A DNA stretch of 64,000 bases from Acidovorax sp. Leaf191 (GCF_001424425.1 NZ_LMPT01000007.1:20829-84828), one strand, 5' to 3'. Shown: positions 37,567 through 47,005, counted from the first letter of the stretch. Notes: generated by a model not told the origin, from the sequence alone. Numbers and translations are program-made.

Positions 37567-38460
37567 TTACCCCTTCTGCACCATTTTAATAATGCTGGAA
37601 AAATCCAGTCCCCCATGCCCAGCCAAGCTGTGCACCGCATACAGATTTCGCGCCATCCCCCCCAACGGCGTGGCGGCCTTTACCGCCGCCGCGTTCTCTT
37701 GCGCCAAGCCCAGGTCCTTGAGCATCAGATCCGTCCCAAAACCACCCGCATAGCCCTTGCTTGCAGGCGCAGTCTCCATCACGCCGGGGTAGGGGTTGTA
37801 CTTCTCCAGCGCCCAGTTGCCGCCCGAGCTGCGGCGCATGATTTCGCTCAGCACCTTGGGGTCCAGCCCATTGGCGACGCCCAGTGCGATGGCTTCGCTG
37901 GTGCCGGCCATCAGGATTCCCAGCAGCATGTTGTTGCAGATCTTGGCCGTCTGGCCGGCGCCCACGTCGCCTGCGTGGAAGATGTTGGCGCCCATCTTTT
38001 CGAGGATGGGGCGGGCGCGTTCCAGCGCTGCGGTGTCGCCGCCCACCATGAAGGTCAGCGTGCCGGCGATGGCGCCGCCGGTGCCGCCCGAGACGGGGGC
38101 GTCGATGAAGGCCAGGCCGCGGGCCTTGGCCGCACCGGCCACCTTGCGCGAGGTGGCGGCGGCGATGGTGGAGCAGTCGATCACCAGCGCGCCCTCGGCC
38201 AGCTGGGGCAGCAGGCCGGGCTGCTTGTCGTTGCCCAGGTAGAGCGATTCCACATGCTGGCTGGCGGGCAGCATGCTGATGACGACTTCGGCGCCCAGCA
38301 CGCAGGTGGCGGCGTCGGCGGCAATGCGCACGCCGTCAGCGGCCAGCTTATCGCAGGCGGGTTTGGAGAGGTCGAAGGCGCCCACGTCGTGGCCGGCCTT
38401 GTGCAGGTTCAGGGCCATGGGGCCGCCCATGTTTCCGAGGCCGATGAATGCGATCTTCAT
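37567..38460 (-). CDS. mmsB: 3-hydroxyisobutyrate dehydrogenase
   Basis: Oxidises 3-hydroxyisobutyrate to methylmalonate semialdehyde in valine catabolism. 297 residues; N-terminal NAD-binding MKIAFIGLGNMGGPMALNLHKAGHDV, substrate motif FIDAPVSGGTGGAIAGTLTFMVGG, and catalytic Lys in GAGQTAKICNNMLLG. The C-terminus DFSSIIKMVQK is family-typical. mmsA and an acyl-CoA dehydrogenase of the same pathway are within 6 kb on the same strand. Confidence 0.93.
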   Translation of the reverse strand: MKIAFIGLGNMGGPMALNLHKAGHDVGAFDLSKPACDKLAADGVRIAADAATCVLGAEVVISMLPASQHVESLYLGNDKQPGLLPQLAEGALVIDCSTIAAATSRKVAGAAKARGLAFIDAPVSGGTGGAIAGTLTFMVGGDTAALERARPILEKMGANIFHAGDVGAGQTAKICNNMLLGILMAGTSEAIALGVANGLDPKVLSEIMRRSSGGNWALEKYNPYPGVMETAPASKGYAGGFGTDLMLKDLGLAQENAAAVKAATPLGGMARNLYAVHSLAGHGGLDFSSIIKMVQKG

Positions 38461-38573
38461 GCTGTGTTGCTCCTTGATGTCGTTGTGATGAGGGGGTCAG
38501 GGGGTAAGGGTGATGCTGGCAACGCCTGGGATGGCGGGGCCGTGCAGAACGGTGTGATTGGTTAGAAAAGGCT

Positions 38574-38622
38574 TGCTATCAAATTTGTAGCTGCTGGCGC
38601 TTACCTATTCAGCGGTAGAGGC
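38574..38622 (+). repeat. Dispersed ~50-bp repeat, intergenic copy A
   Basis: Pattern gctat-N8-tagctgctggcgc then ~10 nt and agcggtagaggcc. The same layout recurs at 47193, 52783 and, inside genes, near 6790, 10612 and 13927. Confidence 0.7.
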
Positions 38623-38638
38623 CGAAGAAGCTTCAAGC

Positions 38639-39040
38639 TCAGCCCTCCACACGGGCGCCGCGCGCCAGCAGCTCGGCCCGTAGCACCGAGCGGTGGCAGC
38701 GCGACTCGTGCTCGCAGTAGCAGCCCACCGACATCGCGCTGTGCTGCGACAGCGCGGCCAGCAGGTCCAATGTGCGGCTGGCCTCGGGCTGGGCCAGCTC
38801 CTTGCGGTAATGTTGGACGAACGCCTGCCAATCCTTGTTGCCCTCGGGGCCTGCGGGGACCTGCTGGCCCTGGGTCATCAGCTCTTGCGTGGGGGCGAGC
38901 AGCGGGTACCACACGTCGTAATAGTCGCGGCTGGCGAACTCGGCCTTGGGCACGCCGCGCGGCGGGCGGCGCACGGTGCCGATGCGGGTGCCTTCCCCGG
39001 TGGCGCGCGGGGTGCCGAGGCGGACGATGCGGATGGGCAT
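38639..39040 (-). CDS. DUF488 family protein
   Basis: 133 residues starting MPIRIVRLGTPRATGEGTRIGTVRRPPRGVPK, with YYDVWYPLLAP and the C-terminal Cys/His-rich VGCYCEHESRCHRSVL block that marks DUF488. The domain is cytosolic and uncharacterised; the clustered Cys/His may bind metal or act catalytically. It lies between mmsB and a TfoX-like gene with no functional connection apparent. Confidence 0.88.
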   Translation of the reverse strand: MPIRIVRLGTPRATGEGTRIGTVRRPPRGVPKAEFASRDYYDVWYPLLAPTQELMTQGQQVPAGPEGNKDWQAFVQHYRKELAQPEASRTLDLLAALSQHSAMSVGCYCEHESRCHRSVLRAELLARGARVEG

Positions 39041-39100
39041 GGTGGTGGCTCCGGGGTGGGCTGGAGGTGATGGAGTGTGCTTGCGCGGGGCGAGGGCGGC

Positions 39101-39619
39101 TCAGTCGTCGGCTTCGAAGATGCTGTGCTTCTTGGCTGCAGCTGTCCTCGTTGCCGCGGTCTTCGTTGGCGGCTTGTTCGCGCCCGCACTCTTGGCGGCC
39201 GCTTTGGCGGCTGGCTTCTTGCCAGCGGTGGTTGCCGCCTTACCGGCTGCCACGGCGGGCGCGCGTTTCTTGCGCGGACTGGCCTTGGCCAGCGGGTTGT
39301 ACGCCAGGGCTTCGTCGACCCAGAAGCTCCACTGCGCCCGCGTGGAGTAGCCGTTGGGCTCCACCCAGAAGTAGCCTTTCATGCCCCCGCCGGGCGACAG
39401 CTCGCGGGTGTTTTGCATCTCCTGCAGCTCGCCATGGCGTTCGGGCGGCAGGCGCACCAGCAGTTCTTCGCCCTTGACCGCAATGCACATCTTGCCTTCC
39501 ACGAAGAACGCGTGGGTGCCGAACAGCGGGCGTTCTTCCACATCGCTGCATTGGGCGAGCGCCGTGCGCACGGCGTCGATCAGGTGCAGGGTTTCGTCGG
39601 AGAGGGGGCGGGCGGGCAT
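39101..39619 (-). CDS. TfoX/Sxy N-terminal domain protein with histone-like tail
   Basis: 172 residues. Residues 1-105 match the TfoX N-terminal domain (ERPLFGTHAFFVEGKMCIAVKGEELLVRLP). TfoX/Sxy regulates competence in gamma-proteobacteria, but stand-alone N-terminal domains are of unknown role. Residues 115-172 are a Lys/Ala/Thr-rich tail (KKPAAKAAAKSAGANKPP) like histone H1 and ending IFEADD, which could bind DNA. The tail resembles the one on PepA in this window. Confidence 0.85.
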   Translation of the reverse strand: MPARPLSDETLHLIDAVRTALAQCSDVEERPLFGTHAFFVEGKMCIAVKGEELLVRLPPERHGELQEMQNTRELSPGGGMKGYFWVEPNGYSTRAQWSFWVDEALAYNPLAKASPRKKRAPAVAAGKAATTAGKKPAAKAAAKSAGANKPPTKTAATRTAAAKKHSIFEADD

Positions 39620-39634
39620 GGCGTATCCGGGTGT

Positions 39635-39922
39635 TCAGGTCTTGGCGTTGCGGTCTATGTAGGATTGGAGAGCGCGCGGGTCTTCGTGCCGGAAGAGCAA
39701 GCCGCAGTCTTTGCACATCTGGAATTGGTTCGAGTGAACAGCCACGCCATAAGACGCCCGAAAAAACTTCCACTTGTATCCCGCCGGAATGAACTCGCCC
39801 GCGCCTTCGCCCATATGAAGATGCCCTGCCTGCAGTCGCTCCGATTGGCACCCCGGACATCGCGGCAGCGTGGTTTCCTCAAAGCGTGGAAAGTGAGAAT
39901 AGCGGACGGGACTGTGTGTCAT
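39635..39922 (-). CDS. Small zinc-ribbon-like hypothetical protein
   Basis: 95 residues with two CxxC pairs, Cys22-PG-Cys25 and Cys70-KD-Cys73, about 45 residues apart, consistent with one zinc ribbon. The segment between has FIPAGYKWKFFRAS. No membrane segment. I do not recognise a named family. It lies just before the acyl-CoA dehydrogenase stop on the same strand, in a gap of 19 bp, so it may be the next gene of that unit. Confidence 0.72.
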   Translation of the reverse strand: MTHSPVRYSHFPRFEETTLPRCPGCQSERLQAGHLHMGEGAGEFIPAGYKWKFFRASYGVAVHSNQFQMCKDCGLLFRHEDPRALQSYIDRNAKT

Positions 39923-39941
39923 GGAGCGGTATTTTCACCAG

Positions 39942-41108
39942 CTATCGAATCGCCTCCGTCGCATCCCCATCCAGCATGCGCCGCGCAATGATCACCCGCA
40001 TGATCTCGTTCGTGCCTTCCAGGATCTGGTGCACGCGGGCGTCGCGCAGCAGGCGTTCCAGCGGGTATTCGCGGATGTAGCCGTAGCCGCCGTGCAGCTG
40101 CAGTGCGTCGTTGATGACGGTAAAACCCGCATCCGTGGCAAAGCGCTTGGCCATGGCGCAATAGGTGGATGCGTCGCGCGCACCGGCGTCCAGTTTGCTC
40201 GCGGCCAGGCGCACCATCTGGCGCGCGGCGACGAGTTCGGTGGCCATGTCGGCCAGCTTGAATTGCAGCGCCTGAAAGCTCGCGATCGGCTTGCCGAACT
40301 GCTTGCGGTCCTGCATGTACTGCTGGGCGGCGTTGAGCGCGCCCTGGGCCGCGCCCACCGAGCAGGTGGCGATATTGATGCGGCCGCCGTCCAGGCCCTT
40401 CATCGCGATCTTGAAGCCTTCGCCCTCGCGGCCCAGCAGGTGGTCGGCGGGGATGCGCACGTTGTCGAAGCTGATGGTGCGCGTGGGCTGGCTGTTCCAG
40501 CCCATCTTCTGTTCCTTCTTGCCGTAACTGATGCCCGGCGCGTCGGCCGGCACCACGAACGCGCTGATGCCGCCTGCGCCCGATGCTGCATCGCCCGTGC
40601 GGGCCATGAGCACCAGCACGTCGGTGGCGCCCGCGCCGCTGATGAAGGCCTTGCTGCCGTTGATGACGTACTCGTGCCCCACCTGTTCGGCGCGGGTCTT
40701 GAGCGAGGCCGCGTCGGAGCCCGCGCCGGGTTCGGTCAGGCAGTACGACGCGAGCTTTTCGCCGGTGGTGAGCAGCGGGCCCCAGTGGTCGCGCACCGCG
40801 GGCGTGGCCCAGGTGCCCAGCATCCAGGTGGCCATGTTGTGGATGGTGATGAAGGCGGTGGTCGATGGGTCTACCGCCGCCATCTCTTCGAAGACCAGCG
40901 TGGCGTCCAGCCGGGGCAGCGCGAGGCCGCCGGCCGCCTCGGGCGCGTACAGGCCGCAAAAGCCCAGTTCGCCGGCTTTGGCGATGGCCTCGCGCGGGAA
41001 GATGCCTTCCTCGTCCCAGTGCGCGGCGTGGGGTGCCAGCTCCGCCTGGGCGAAGTCGCGTGCGGTCTGGGCAAAGGCGCGCTGCTCTTCGGTGAGTTCA
41101 AAGTCCAT
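39942..41108 (-). CDS. Acyl-CoA dehydrogenase, probably isobutyryl-CoA dehydrogenase
   Basis: 388 residues from MDFELTEEQRAFAQTARDFA. FAD enzyme with signature blocks YCLTEPGAGSDAASLKT and QLHGGYGYIREYPLERLLRDARVHQILEGTNEIMR; the active-site Glu is in the latter. Isobutyryl-CoA preference is suggested by proximity to mmsB and mmsA, which catalyse later valine steps, and by the short-chain form. Chain-length specificity cannot be proven from sequence. Confidence 0.88.
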   Translation of the reverse strand: MDFELTEEQRAFAQTARDFAQAELAPHAAHWDEEGIFPREAIAKAGELGFCGLYAPEAAGGLALPRLDATLVFEEMAAVDPSTTAFITIHNMATWMLGTWATPAVRDHWGPLLTTGEKLASYCLTEPGAGSDAASLKTRAEQVGHEYVINGSKAFISGAGATDVLVLMARTGDAASGAGGISAFVVPADAPGISYGKKEQKMGWNSQPTRTISFDNVRIPADHLLGREGEGFKIAMKGLDGGRINIATCSVGAAQGALNAAQQYMQDRKQFGKPIASFQALQFKLADMATELVAARQMVRLAASKLDAGARDASTYCAMAKRFATDAGFTVINDALQLHGGYGYIREYPLERLLRDARVHQILEGTNEIMRVIIARRMLDGDATEAIR

Positions 41109-41188
41109 GGTGTGTCTCGGGGTCGCTGGTTGTCGTTGTGTTTTTCTGGGGGACAGGGTTTGCGCAAATGCACTGCTCACGCGGAGCT

Positions 41189-41258
41189 TGCCTGTCCTGA
41201 GCTTCGTCGAAGGGACGGTGCGCCGCGCGAGGCTTCGACAGGCTCAGCCCGAACAGGT
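41189..41258. repeat. REP-like palindromic repeat, copy 2
   Basis: gcctgtcctgagcttcgtcg, GC-rich centre, then ggcttcgacaggctcagccc and gaac. Lies between the acyl-CoA dehydrogenase and LprI-like genes. Confidence 0.75.
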
Positions 41259-41300
41259 ATGTCGAGTTCTAAGGCTCTGAATCCATGGTGCGCATGGCTT

Positions 41301-41726
41301 TCATGGCTTGGCGGAAGGGTGGTCCAGCGTCAGCCAGCGCATCAACGCCTTGCGCCGCGCCTGGGTCTCGGCGGTCAGGCACTCGTGGTACACGCGCGGC
41401 CCTGTGGGCTCTGACTCGGCACTGCGCGTGGACTGCTTGCAGCGCGTGGTGCGCTCGCGCAGCCAGGCCGAATGCTCCTGGCGCAGCTGGGGCCGCTCGT
41501 GGGCCGACAGGGCGCGCATCACGTCGCCGTAGAGGATGGCGATCTCGGTGTCCGCCGCCTGGAAGGCTTGCACGGCGCAGGCATTGGTTTCTGGCACTGT
41601 GCCGCCGGGGTTGCAGGCAGCGCCGGCCTGGGCGTGGGCTTGCGGCATGGTCAAGAGCACCGAGCAGGGCAGCACAACAGCGAAGGCCCAGGCAGGCACT
41701 TTGATCTTTGGCAGGTGGAGTTGCAT
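41301..41726 (-). CDS. Secreted DUF1311/LprI-like protein
   Basis: 141 residues with a signal peptide (AFAVVLPCSVLLTMPQAHAQ). The mature part has two Cys pairs and a helical body, ADTEIAILYGDVMRALSAHERPQLRQEHSAWLRERTTRCKQ, in the style of DUF1311, the domain of the lysozyme inhibitor LprI. A lysozyme-inhibitor role is possible but not shown. Flanked by REP-like repeats on both sides. Confidence 0.8.
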   Translation of the reverse strand: MQLHLPKIKVPAWAFAVVLPCSVLLTMPQAHAQAGAACNPGGTVPETNACAVQAFQAADTEIAILYGDVMRALSAHERPQLRQEHSAWLRERTTRCKQSTRSAESEPTGPRVYHECLTAETQARRKALMRWLTLDHPSAKP

Positions 41727-41760
41727 GGCCTGGTTTTAACACCGTCGTTGCGCAGCATGG

Positions 41761-41798
41761 GGGCCTTCGACAAGCTCAGGCTGAACGGTCGCGGTTGG
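41761..41798. repeat. REP-like repeat, half copy 3a
   Basis: gggccttcgacaagctcagg then ctgaacggtcgcgg, a single arm of the REP-like family, immediately before copy 3b. Confidence 0.6.
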
Positions 41799-41842
41799 GT
41801 TGGGGTTGGTCCGGGTGTTGTCACACCGGCCGCCATCTCACA

Positions 41843-41908
41843 TCCGTTCGGGCTGAGCCCGTCGAAGCCCTGCGCAGCGCTTCGACCCCCACTCAGCATG
41901 AACGGGTG
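41843..41908. repeat. REP-like palindromic repeat, copy 3b
   Basis: atccgttcgggctgagcccg then tcgaagccctgcgcagcgc and a degenerate inverted arm ending catgaacggg. Lies downstream of mmsA, convergent region. Confidence 0.7.
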
Positions 41909-41959
41909 TCTGGGTCGCGGCCAGCATGGCACGTGGCACGTACCAACCCCCGGCAGCAC

Positions 41960-43483
41960 TTACTTCAAGCTGATCGTGGTATTCACACCGTGCGACACGG
42001 TGCTGTCGTCAAACCAGCGCGCGGTCACCGTCTTGGTCTGCGTGTAGAACAGCACGACCTGCTTGCCGTACGGGCCCAGATCGCCCAGCTTGGACGCGCG
42101 CGAGCCCGAGAACGAGAACAGCGGGACCGGCACGGGGATCGGCACGTTGATGCCGACCTGGCCCACGTCGATCTCTTCCTGGAACTTGCGCGCCGCGGCA
42201 CCCGACTGGGTGAAGATGGCGGTGCCGTTGCCGTTGGGGTTGTCGTTGATGAAGGCGATGGCTTCGTCGATGTCTGCCGCGGCCGACAGGCACAGCACGG
42301 GGCCGAAGACTTCCTGCTCGTAGATGCTCATGCCGGGCTTGACGCCGCTGAACACCGTGGGGCCCACGAAGTTGCCTTTCTCGAAGCCGGCCACCACGGG
42401 GTTGCGGCCATCGAGCTCCAGCTTCGCGCCATCGGCCACGCCGCGCGCGATCAGGCCTTCGACGCGGTCCTTGGCGGCGCAAGACACCACGGGGCCCACG
42501 TCCGTGCCCTTTTCGGTGCCGGCGCTGATCTTCAGCGTCTTGGCCTTGGCCACCAGGTCGGGGATCCAGTATTGCGCCTCGCCCACCAGCACCACCACCG
42601 ACAGCGCCATGCAGCGCTGGCCTGCAGCGCCGAAGGCCGCACCGGCCAGGGCGTTCAGGGTCTGCTCCTTGTTCGCATCGGGCAGCACGATGGCGTGGTT
42701 CTTGGCGCCCATCATGCACTGCACGCGCTTGCCAGCCAGGCTGGCGCGGTTGTAGACATGGGTGCCGACCTTGGTGGAGCCCACGAAGCTGATCGCCTTG
42801 ATGTCCTTGTGGTCGCAGATCGCGTTCACGGCCATCTCGCCGCCGTGGATCACGTTGAGCACGCCCGCAGGCACGCCGGCTTCGAGCGCCAGCTCCACCA
42901 GGCGCATGGTGACCATCGGGTCCTGCTCGGAGGGCTTGAGCACGAAGGTGTTGCCGGTGGCGATCGCCATCGGGAACATCCACAGCGGGATCATGGCCGG
43001 GAAATTGAAGGGCGTGATGCCCGCACACACGCCCAGCGGCTGCAGCAGGGTATAGGTGTCGACGCCACCGGCCACGTTGTTGGCCAACTCGCCCAACTGC
43101 AGGTTGCCGATGCTGGCGGCGTGCTCGACCACTTCCAGGCCGCGGAACACGTCGCCTTCGGCGTCGGGCAGGGTTTTGCCTTGTTCGGCGGTGAGGATGG
43201 CGGCCAGCTCGGCCATGTTCTCGCGGATCAGTTGCTGGTACTTGAGGAAGATGCGGGCGCGCGTGCCGATGGGCGTCTTCTTCCAGGTCTTGAAGGCTTC
43301 CTTGGCCGAGGCGACTGCGGCATCGATCTCGTCGGCCGTGGCAAACGGCACGCGCGCCAGCACTTCTTGCGTTGCGGGGTTGACCACATCGCGCCACTCC
43401 GTGGTCTTGGACTCGACGAACTGGCCGCCGATCAGCAGCTTGACGGTGGGGGCCAGCACGGCCTGCGAGGTGGGTGCGTTCAT
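41960..43483 (-). CDS. mmsA: CoA-acylating methylmalonate-semialdehyde dehydrogenase
   Basis: Converts methylmalonate semialdehyde to propionyl-CoA, last step of valine degradation. 507 residues from [20 protein letters not shown]; aldehyde-dehydrogenase blocks [32 protein letters not shown], and catalytic Cys in [25 protein letters not shown] and the C-terminal [20 protein letters not shown] are MmsA-typical. The frame continues upstream, but this start is the family one. A divergent LysR gene with an inverted repeat between suggests regulation. Confidence 0.95.
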   Translation of the reverse strand: MNAPTSQAVLAPTVKLLIGGQFVESKTTEWRDVVNPATQEVLARVPFATADEIDAAVASAKEAFKTWKKTPIGTRARIFLKYQQLIRENMAELAAILTAEQGKTLPDAEGDVFRGLEVVEHAASIGNLQLGELANNVAGGVDTYTLLQPLGVCAGITPFNFPAMIPLWMFPMAIATGNTFVLKPSEQDPMVTMRLVELALEAGVPAGVLNVIHGGEMAVNAICDHKDIKAISFVGSTKVGTHVYNRASLAGKRVQCMMGAKNHAIVLPDANKEQTLNALAGAAFGAAGQRCMALSVVVLVGEAQYWIPDLVAKAKTLKISAGTEKGTDVGPVVSCAAKDRVEGLIARGVADGAKLELDGRNPVVAGFEKGNFVGPTVFSGVKPGMSIYEQEVFGPVLCLSAAADIDEAIAFINDNPNGNGTAIFTQSGAAARKFQEEIDVGQVGINVPIPVPVPLFSFSGSRASKLGDLGPYGKQVVLFYTQTKTVTARWFDDSTVSHGVNTTISLK

Positions 43484-43543
43484 GGGTGTTGTCTCCTGAA
43501 TGGAATAGGGCGCCGCAGCGGGTAACCAGCACATGGTAGCTGT

Positions 43544-43587
43544 GCAAATTTGTGAATACAATAGACAATACTGCGCACAAGGTTTGC
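43544..43587. promoter_or_regulatory. Inverted repeat in the mmsA/LysR divergent region
   Basis: Arms gcaaatttgtg (43544-43554) and cacaaggtttgc (43576-43587) are imperfect inverted repeats about 21 nt apart in an AT-rich stretch; they could be a LysR-type operator acting on mmsA and the divergent regulator. Confidence 0.45.
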
Positions 43588-43645
43588 AAAAATGCAGATC
43601 GGTCGCGAGCGATGGGCCTCGCGAGACGCCGTACAGAGAGGGCTT

Positions 43646-44536
43646 ATGGACTGGGACAACCTGCGCTACTTCCTGGAGCTGGCCCGCGCCGGCACGCTGG
43701 TGGGCGCTGCGCGCCGCCTGGCCGTGGACCACACCACGGTGGCGCGGCGCATCCAGGCGCTGGAAAAGCAGGCGGGCTCGGCCCTGTTCGCCCGCGAGGC
43801 CGGGGGCCACCGGCTGACCGAGGCGGGCCGCGCGCTGCAGCCCCAGGTCGAGGCCATGGAGGCCGCCTTTTTGGCGGTGGAGAACGCCGCGCCCGGCGCG
43901 CGCCAGGGCCTGCAGGGCCTGGTGCGCATCGGTACGACGGAAGGCTTCGGCAACCTGGTGCTGGCGCCGCAGCTGGCGCACTTTGCGCTGGAGCACCCGG
44001 GCCTGGTGCTGGACCTGCTGGCCCTGCCGCGCCTGGTGCACCTGTCGCGGCGCGAGGCGGACATCGTGATATCGCTGGAGCGGCCTGCGCGCGGGGCGGT
44101 GCTGGTGGTCAAGCTCACCGACTACGTGCTGCAGTTGTACGGCACGCGCAGCTACCTGGCCCGCCATGCGCCCATCCGCACGGCGGACGACCTGCAAGGG
44201 CACAGTTTCATCAGCTATGTGGACGACCTGCTGTTCACCAAAGAGCTGCAGATCCTGGACGAGCTGCACCGCCCCGCGCGGTTTGCGCTGCGCAGCACCA
44301 GCATCCTGGCGCAGTACGAGGCGGTGCGCGCCGGTGCCGGGCTGGCAGTGCTGCCGGCCTTCGTTGCGGCGCAAGACCCGGCGCTCACGGCGGTGCTGCC
44401 CGGCACGGCGCGTTTCACCCGCACGTTCTGGATGTCGATGCCTGAAGAGAACAAGCACGTGGCCCGTATGCAGGCCACCTGGGCCTTTCTGCGCGAGACG
44501 GTGGCCGCCCAGCAGGGCTTGCTGCTGCCCGACTGA
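43646..44536 (+). CDS. LysR-type transcriptional regulator, likely of mmsA
   Basis: 296 residues from [21 protein letters not shown]-terminal winged helix-turn-helix (about 1-60; [25 protein letters not shown]) and a LysR substrate-binding domain. I start at 43646 because AGAGAGG lies before it and the family opens with this sequence; a frame extension to 43592 runs into the promoter region. Divergent from mmsA and so likely to regulate it, with a valine-pathway intermediate as inducer (inference). Confidence 0.9.
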   Translation: MDWDNLRYFLELARAGTLVGAARRLAVDHTTVARRIQALEKQAGSALFAREAGGHRLTEAGRALQPQVEAMEAAFLAVENAAPGARQGLQGLVRIGTTEGFGNLVLAPQLAHFALEHPGLVLDLLALPRLVHLSRREADIVISLERPARGAVLVVKLTDYVLQLYGTRSYLARHAPIRTADDLQGHSFISYVDDLLFTKELQILDELHRPARFALRSTSILAQYEAVRAGAGLAVLPAFVAAQDPALTAVLPGTARFTRTFWMSMPEENKHVARMQATWAFLRETVAAQQGLLLPD

Positions 44537-44615
44537 GCCGGGCGCACGTCGCTGTCGGGCCCGGCCCGCGTCGCGCACACGGTGCCTGTCACCATGCCGC
44601 GATAGGATCGGCGGC

Positions 44616-45140
44616 ATGAACCCAACAGCACCGTCCACCCCCATCGCGCCGCGCATTCGCCTGCGGGCAGCGGCAGTCATCACCCGGCCCGGGCAGGTGC
44701 TGCTGCACCGTGCCGAAGGCGACATGTTCTGGGCACTGCCCGGCGGCGGCATCGAGCCGGGCGAGAGCGCCGCCCAAGCGCTGGTGCGCGAGATGCACGA
44801 AGAACTGGGCGTGGCGGTGGAGCCGGGCGCGCTGGCCTGCGTGGTCGAGAACTTCTTTGCCTATGGCGGCGTGGACTACCACGAGATGGGTCTGTACCTG
44901 CACGCCCAGCCGCAGCCCGGCAGCCTTCTGGACCAGACGCCCGGCCCGTATGTGGGCGCCGAAGGCCATCGCGGGCTGGAGTTTGCGTGGTTTGCCCGTG
45001 CCAGCCTGGCCCAACTGGACCTGCGCCCGGCCTTCCTTGGCGAAGCCTTGGCAACGCTGGGTGACGTGCCTGGCCCTGTGCCGCACTTCGTGCACCGCGA
45101 CCCGGCCCTCGCACCCACCGACCCGAAAGCCCCCGCATGA
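44616..45140 (+). CDS. Nudix hydrolase
   Basis: 174 residues from [20 protein letters not shown]. The Nudix box is intact: [18 protein letters not shown] then HEELGV, with the Arg-Glu-x-x-Glu-Glu metal-binding core. Cleaves a nucleoside diphosphate linked to another group; substrate unknown. It overlaps the next gene by 4 bp. An open frame extends far upstream in the same phase, across the LysR gene, but is not coding there. Confidence 0.9.
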   Translation: MNPTAPSTPIAPRIRLRAAAVITRPGQVLLHRAEGDMFWALPGGGIEPGESAAQALVREMHEELGVAVEPGALACVVENFFAYGGVDYHEMGLYLHAQPQPGSLLDQTPGPYVGAEGHRGLEFAWFARASLAQLDLRPAFLGEALATLGDVPGPVPHFVHRDPALAPTDPKAPA

Positions 45141-45598
45141 ATCCTCGCGACCTGGAGTCCTACCTGCACGACCACATCCCCCTGGCCCGTGCCATGGGCG
45201 TGTCGGTGGTGGACGCATCACCGCAGCGCGTGGTGCTGACTGCGCCGCTGGCGCCCAACATCAACCACCGCGACACGGTGTTCGGCGGCAGCGCGTCGGC
45301 CGTGGCGATCCTGGCCGCGTGGAGCATGCTGCATGTGCGGCTGTCGGCCGAAGGGCTGGGCAGCCGGCTGGTCATCCAGCGCAACACCATGGACTACCTG
45401 GCGCCCATGGCCGGCACCTTCACTGCCTTGGCCGACGCCCCGTCGGCCGCGGTGTGGAGTTCCTTCACCCGCATGCTGCAGCGCAAGGGCATCGGGCGCA
45501 TCGTGCAGACGTCGGTGCTGCACTACGAGGGCCAGCCCGCCGGGCGGCTGGAGGGCGAGTTCGTCGCCTTCGGGCAGGGCTACCAGTCGCTGGCCTGA
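45137..45598 (+). CDS. Hotdog-fold thioesterase-like protein (YiiD C-terminal domain type)
   Basis: 153 residues. The family opening HIPLARAMGVSVVDASPQRVVLTAPLAPNINHRDTVFGGSA is a typical hotdog/YiiD_C motif, with conserved Asn-His and Gly-Gly. Suggests acyl-CoA or acyl-carrier thioesterase activity, not proven. Overlaps the Nudix gene start/stop by 4 bp (ATGA), so the two are coupled. Confidence 0.85.
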   Translation: MNPRDLESYLHDHIPLARAMGVSVVDASPQRVVLTAPLAPNINHRDTVFGGSASAVAILAAWSMLHVRLSAEGLGSRLVIQRNTMDYLAPMAGTFTALADAPSAAVWSSFTRMLQRKGIGRIVQTSVLHYEGQPAGRLEGEFVAFGQGYQSLA

Positions 45599-45649
45599 AG
45601 GGCCGGGGCTTGACGGGCCACCGGGACATCACAACAGCAGGAGAACACG

Positions 45650-46027
45650 ATGGGACTTTTTGACGGCGTCATGGGCAATGCATCCAAGATCGATGCAGCG
45701 AAGATCCAGGAAGAGTTCGGGCGCATCCTCGCGCCCGGCGAGGTGGTGGAGCATGCCTACCAGCTCATCCGCGACTACTTCGTGTTCACCAACAAGCGGC
45801 TGGTGCTGGTGGACAAGCAGGGCATGACGGGAAGCAAGGTCGAATACCACTCGCTGCCCTACAAGAGCATCACGCACTTCAGCATCGAGACCGGCGGAAC
45901 CTTCGATCTGGATGCCGAGTTGAAAATCTGGATATCGGGCAGCGCCGCGCCGTTTCAAAAGCAGTTCAACAAGCGGCTCAGCATCTACGAGGTGCAGTCG
46001 GTGCTGGCGGGCTACGTGCTCAAGTAG
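45650..46027 (+). CDS. PH domain-containing protein (bacterial PH type)
   Basis: 125 residues forming one bacterial pleckstrin-homology domain: VEHAYQLIRDYFVFTNKRLVLVDKQGMTGSKVEYHSLPYKSITHF is the family core, ending in a C-terminal helix. These proteins (DUF1696-type) form oligomers of unknown function and are not lipid binders as in eukaryotes. The preceding gene ends 51 bp upstream and GGAGAA lies at a good distance. Confidence 0.9.
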   Translation: MGLFDGVMGNASKIDAAKIQEEFGRILAPGEVVEHAYQLIRDYFVFTNKRLVLVDKQGMTGSKVEYHSLPYKSITHFSIETGGTFDLDAELKIWISGSAAPFQKQFNKRLSIYEVQSVLAGYVLK

Positions 46028-46162
46028 GCAAGGTGGGGGGCGATGTCGCCGCTTTTCAGGCCTTTGCCAGGTGCACGGTGCGGGTACCCTGGCGGGGCAA
46101 GGCGAAACGGTGGCCCGTCGATGGTCGTCCCACGGCACCGGGGTGTCGCCACACAGGAGTTC

Positions 46163-46741
46163 ATGGCGATGTCACCTCTCATTTCCGGCCTGGCGTCCGT
46201 CGCGTCGATGGTCTTCAACGCCGCCTCGGGCGGATCCTCCAAGGCAGCGGCCACGCGCCGCAGCAGCGAGACGGCCGATGCGCAGCCCTCTGCGGTCGTC
46301 ACGCTCAGCCCGCAGGCCGAGGCGCTGGCCGGGTTCGCCGGCAAGGGCATTCTGGTGTCGCAAGGCAAGCTTGATGGCGCCTTGGGTGCCGTCCAGCGCG
46401 GTGGCGCGCAGAGCGGGGGAAGTGCAGGTCTTGCCGGCAATGGCTCGTCCTTGTCGGTGCAGGACTTTCAGGAGATCCTGACCCGCTTTGGCGCCGACGA
46501 TGCGCAAAAGCAGCAGATCACGGCGGGCTTCGATGCCAACAAGGACGGCAGCATTTCGCACGACGAGTTCTTGAAGGGCATGGCCAGCACATCGATCCAG
46601 AAGCAGGGCACCGATTTCTCGCAAGCGGTGCTTCAGTTGATGGACAAGGGTGGCGATGCCAATGGCGTAGTGAACCAGAACGAGTTCGCAGCGTTCACCA
46701 CCGCGTTCGCCGGCGCAGAAAAGCGCGTGGGCACGGTGTAA
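46163..46741 (+). CDS. EF-hand domain protein
   Basis: 192 residues from MAMSPLISGLASVASMVFNA, AGGAG site before it. The N-terminal 100 residues are Ala/Ser/Gly-rich. Residues about 120-132 form a canonical EF-hand loop (DANKDGSISHDEF); a second, DKGGDANGVVNQNEF, is non-canonical. Probably a calcium-binding protein; no clear signal peptide, so location is unknown. A terminator follows. Confidence 0.82.
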   Translation: MAMSPLISGLASVASMVFNAASGGSSKAAATRRSSETADAQPSAVVTLSPQAEALAGFAGKGILVSQGKLDGALGAVQRGGAQSGGSAGLAGNGSSLSVQDFQEILTRFGADDAQKQQITAGFDANKDGSISHDEFLKGMASTSIQKQGTDFSQAVLQLMDKGGDANGVVNQNEFAAFTTAFAGAEKRVGTV

Positions 46742-46753
46742 GTACAGCGCCCA

Positions 46754-46783
46754 CGAAAAAGCGGCCCGAGGGCCGCGTTTTTC
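46754..46783 (+). terminator. Rho-independent terminator after the EF-hand gene
   Basis: Stem gcggccc / ggccgc with A-run before and T-run after (gtttttc). Also suited to the minus strand. Confidence 0.8.
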
Positions 46784-46846
46784 TGGAAGGTGTGACAACG
46801 GGATGCTGCGGGCGTTATCCGCCCGCGCCACCCTGGTGCCGCACTT

Positions 46847-47005
46847 TTATATCCTGCCCATGAGCAGCAGGATCACCAGGATCAACACCACGAGGCCGAT
46901 ACCACCGCTGGGTCCGTAGCCCCACGAGCGGCTGTGGCCCCAGGTTGGCAGTGCGCCAACGAGGATGAGGATCAGGACAATCAGCAGAATCAGCGAGAGC
47001 GACAT
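46847..47005 (-). CDS. DUF3309 family small membrane protein
   Basis: 52 residues, starting MSLSLILLIVLILILVGALPTWGHSRSWGYGPSGG and ending with a second hydrophobic helix (GLVVLILVILLLMG). This is the standard layout of DUF3309, two membrane helices around a Trp/Gly/Ser loop. Function unknown; family members are often stress-induced. The GGAACTGCC stretch before the ATG contains a weak ribosome binding site. Confidence 0.85.
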   Translation of the reverse strand: MSLSLILLIVLILILVGALPTWGHSRSWGYGPSGGIGLVVLILVILLLMGRI

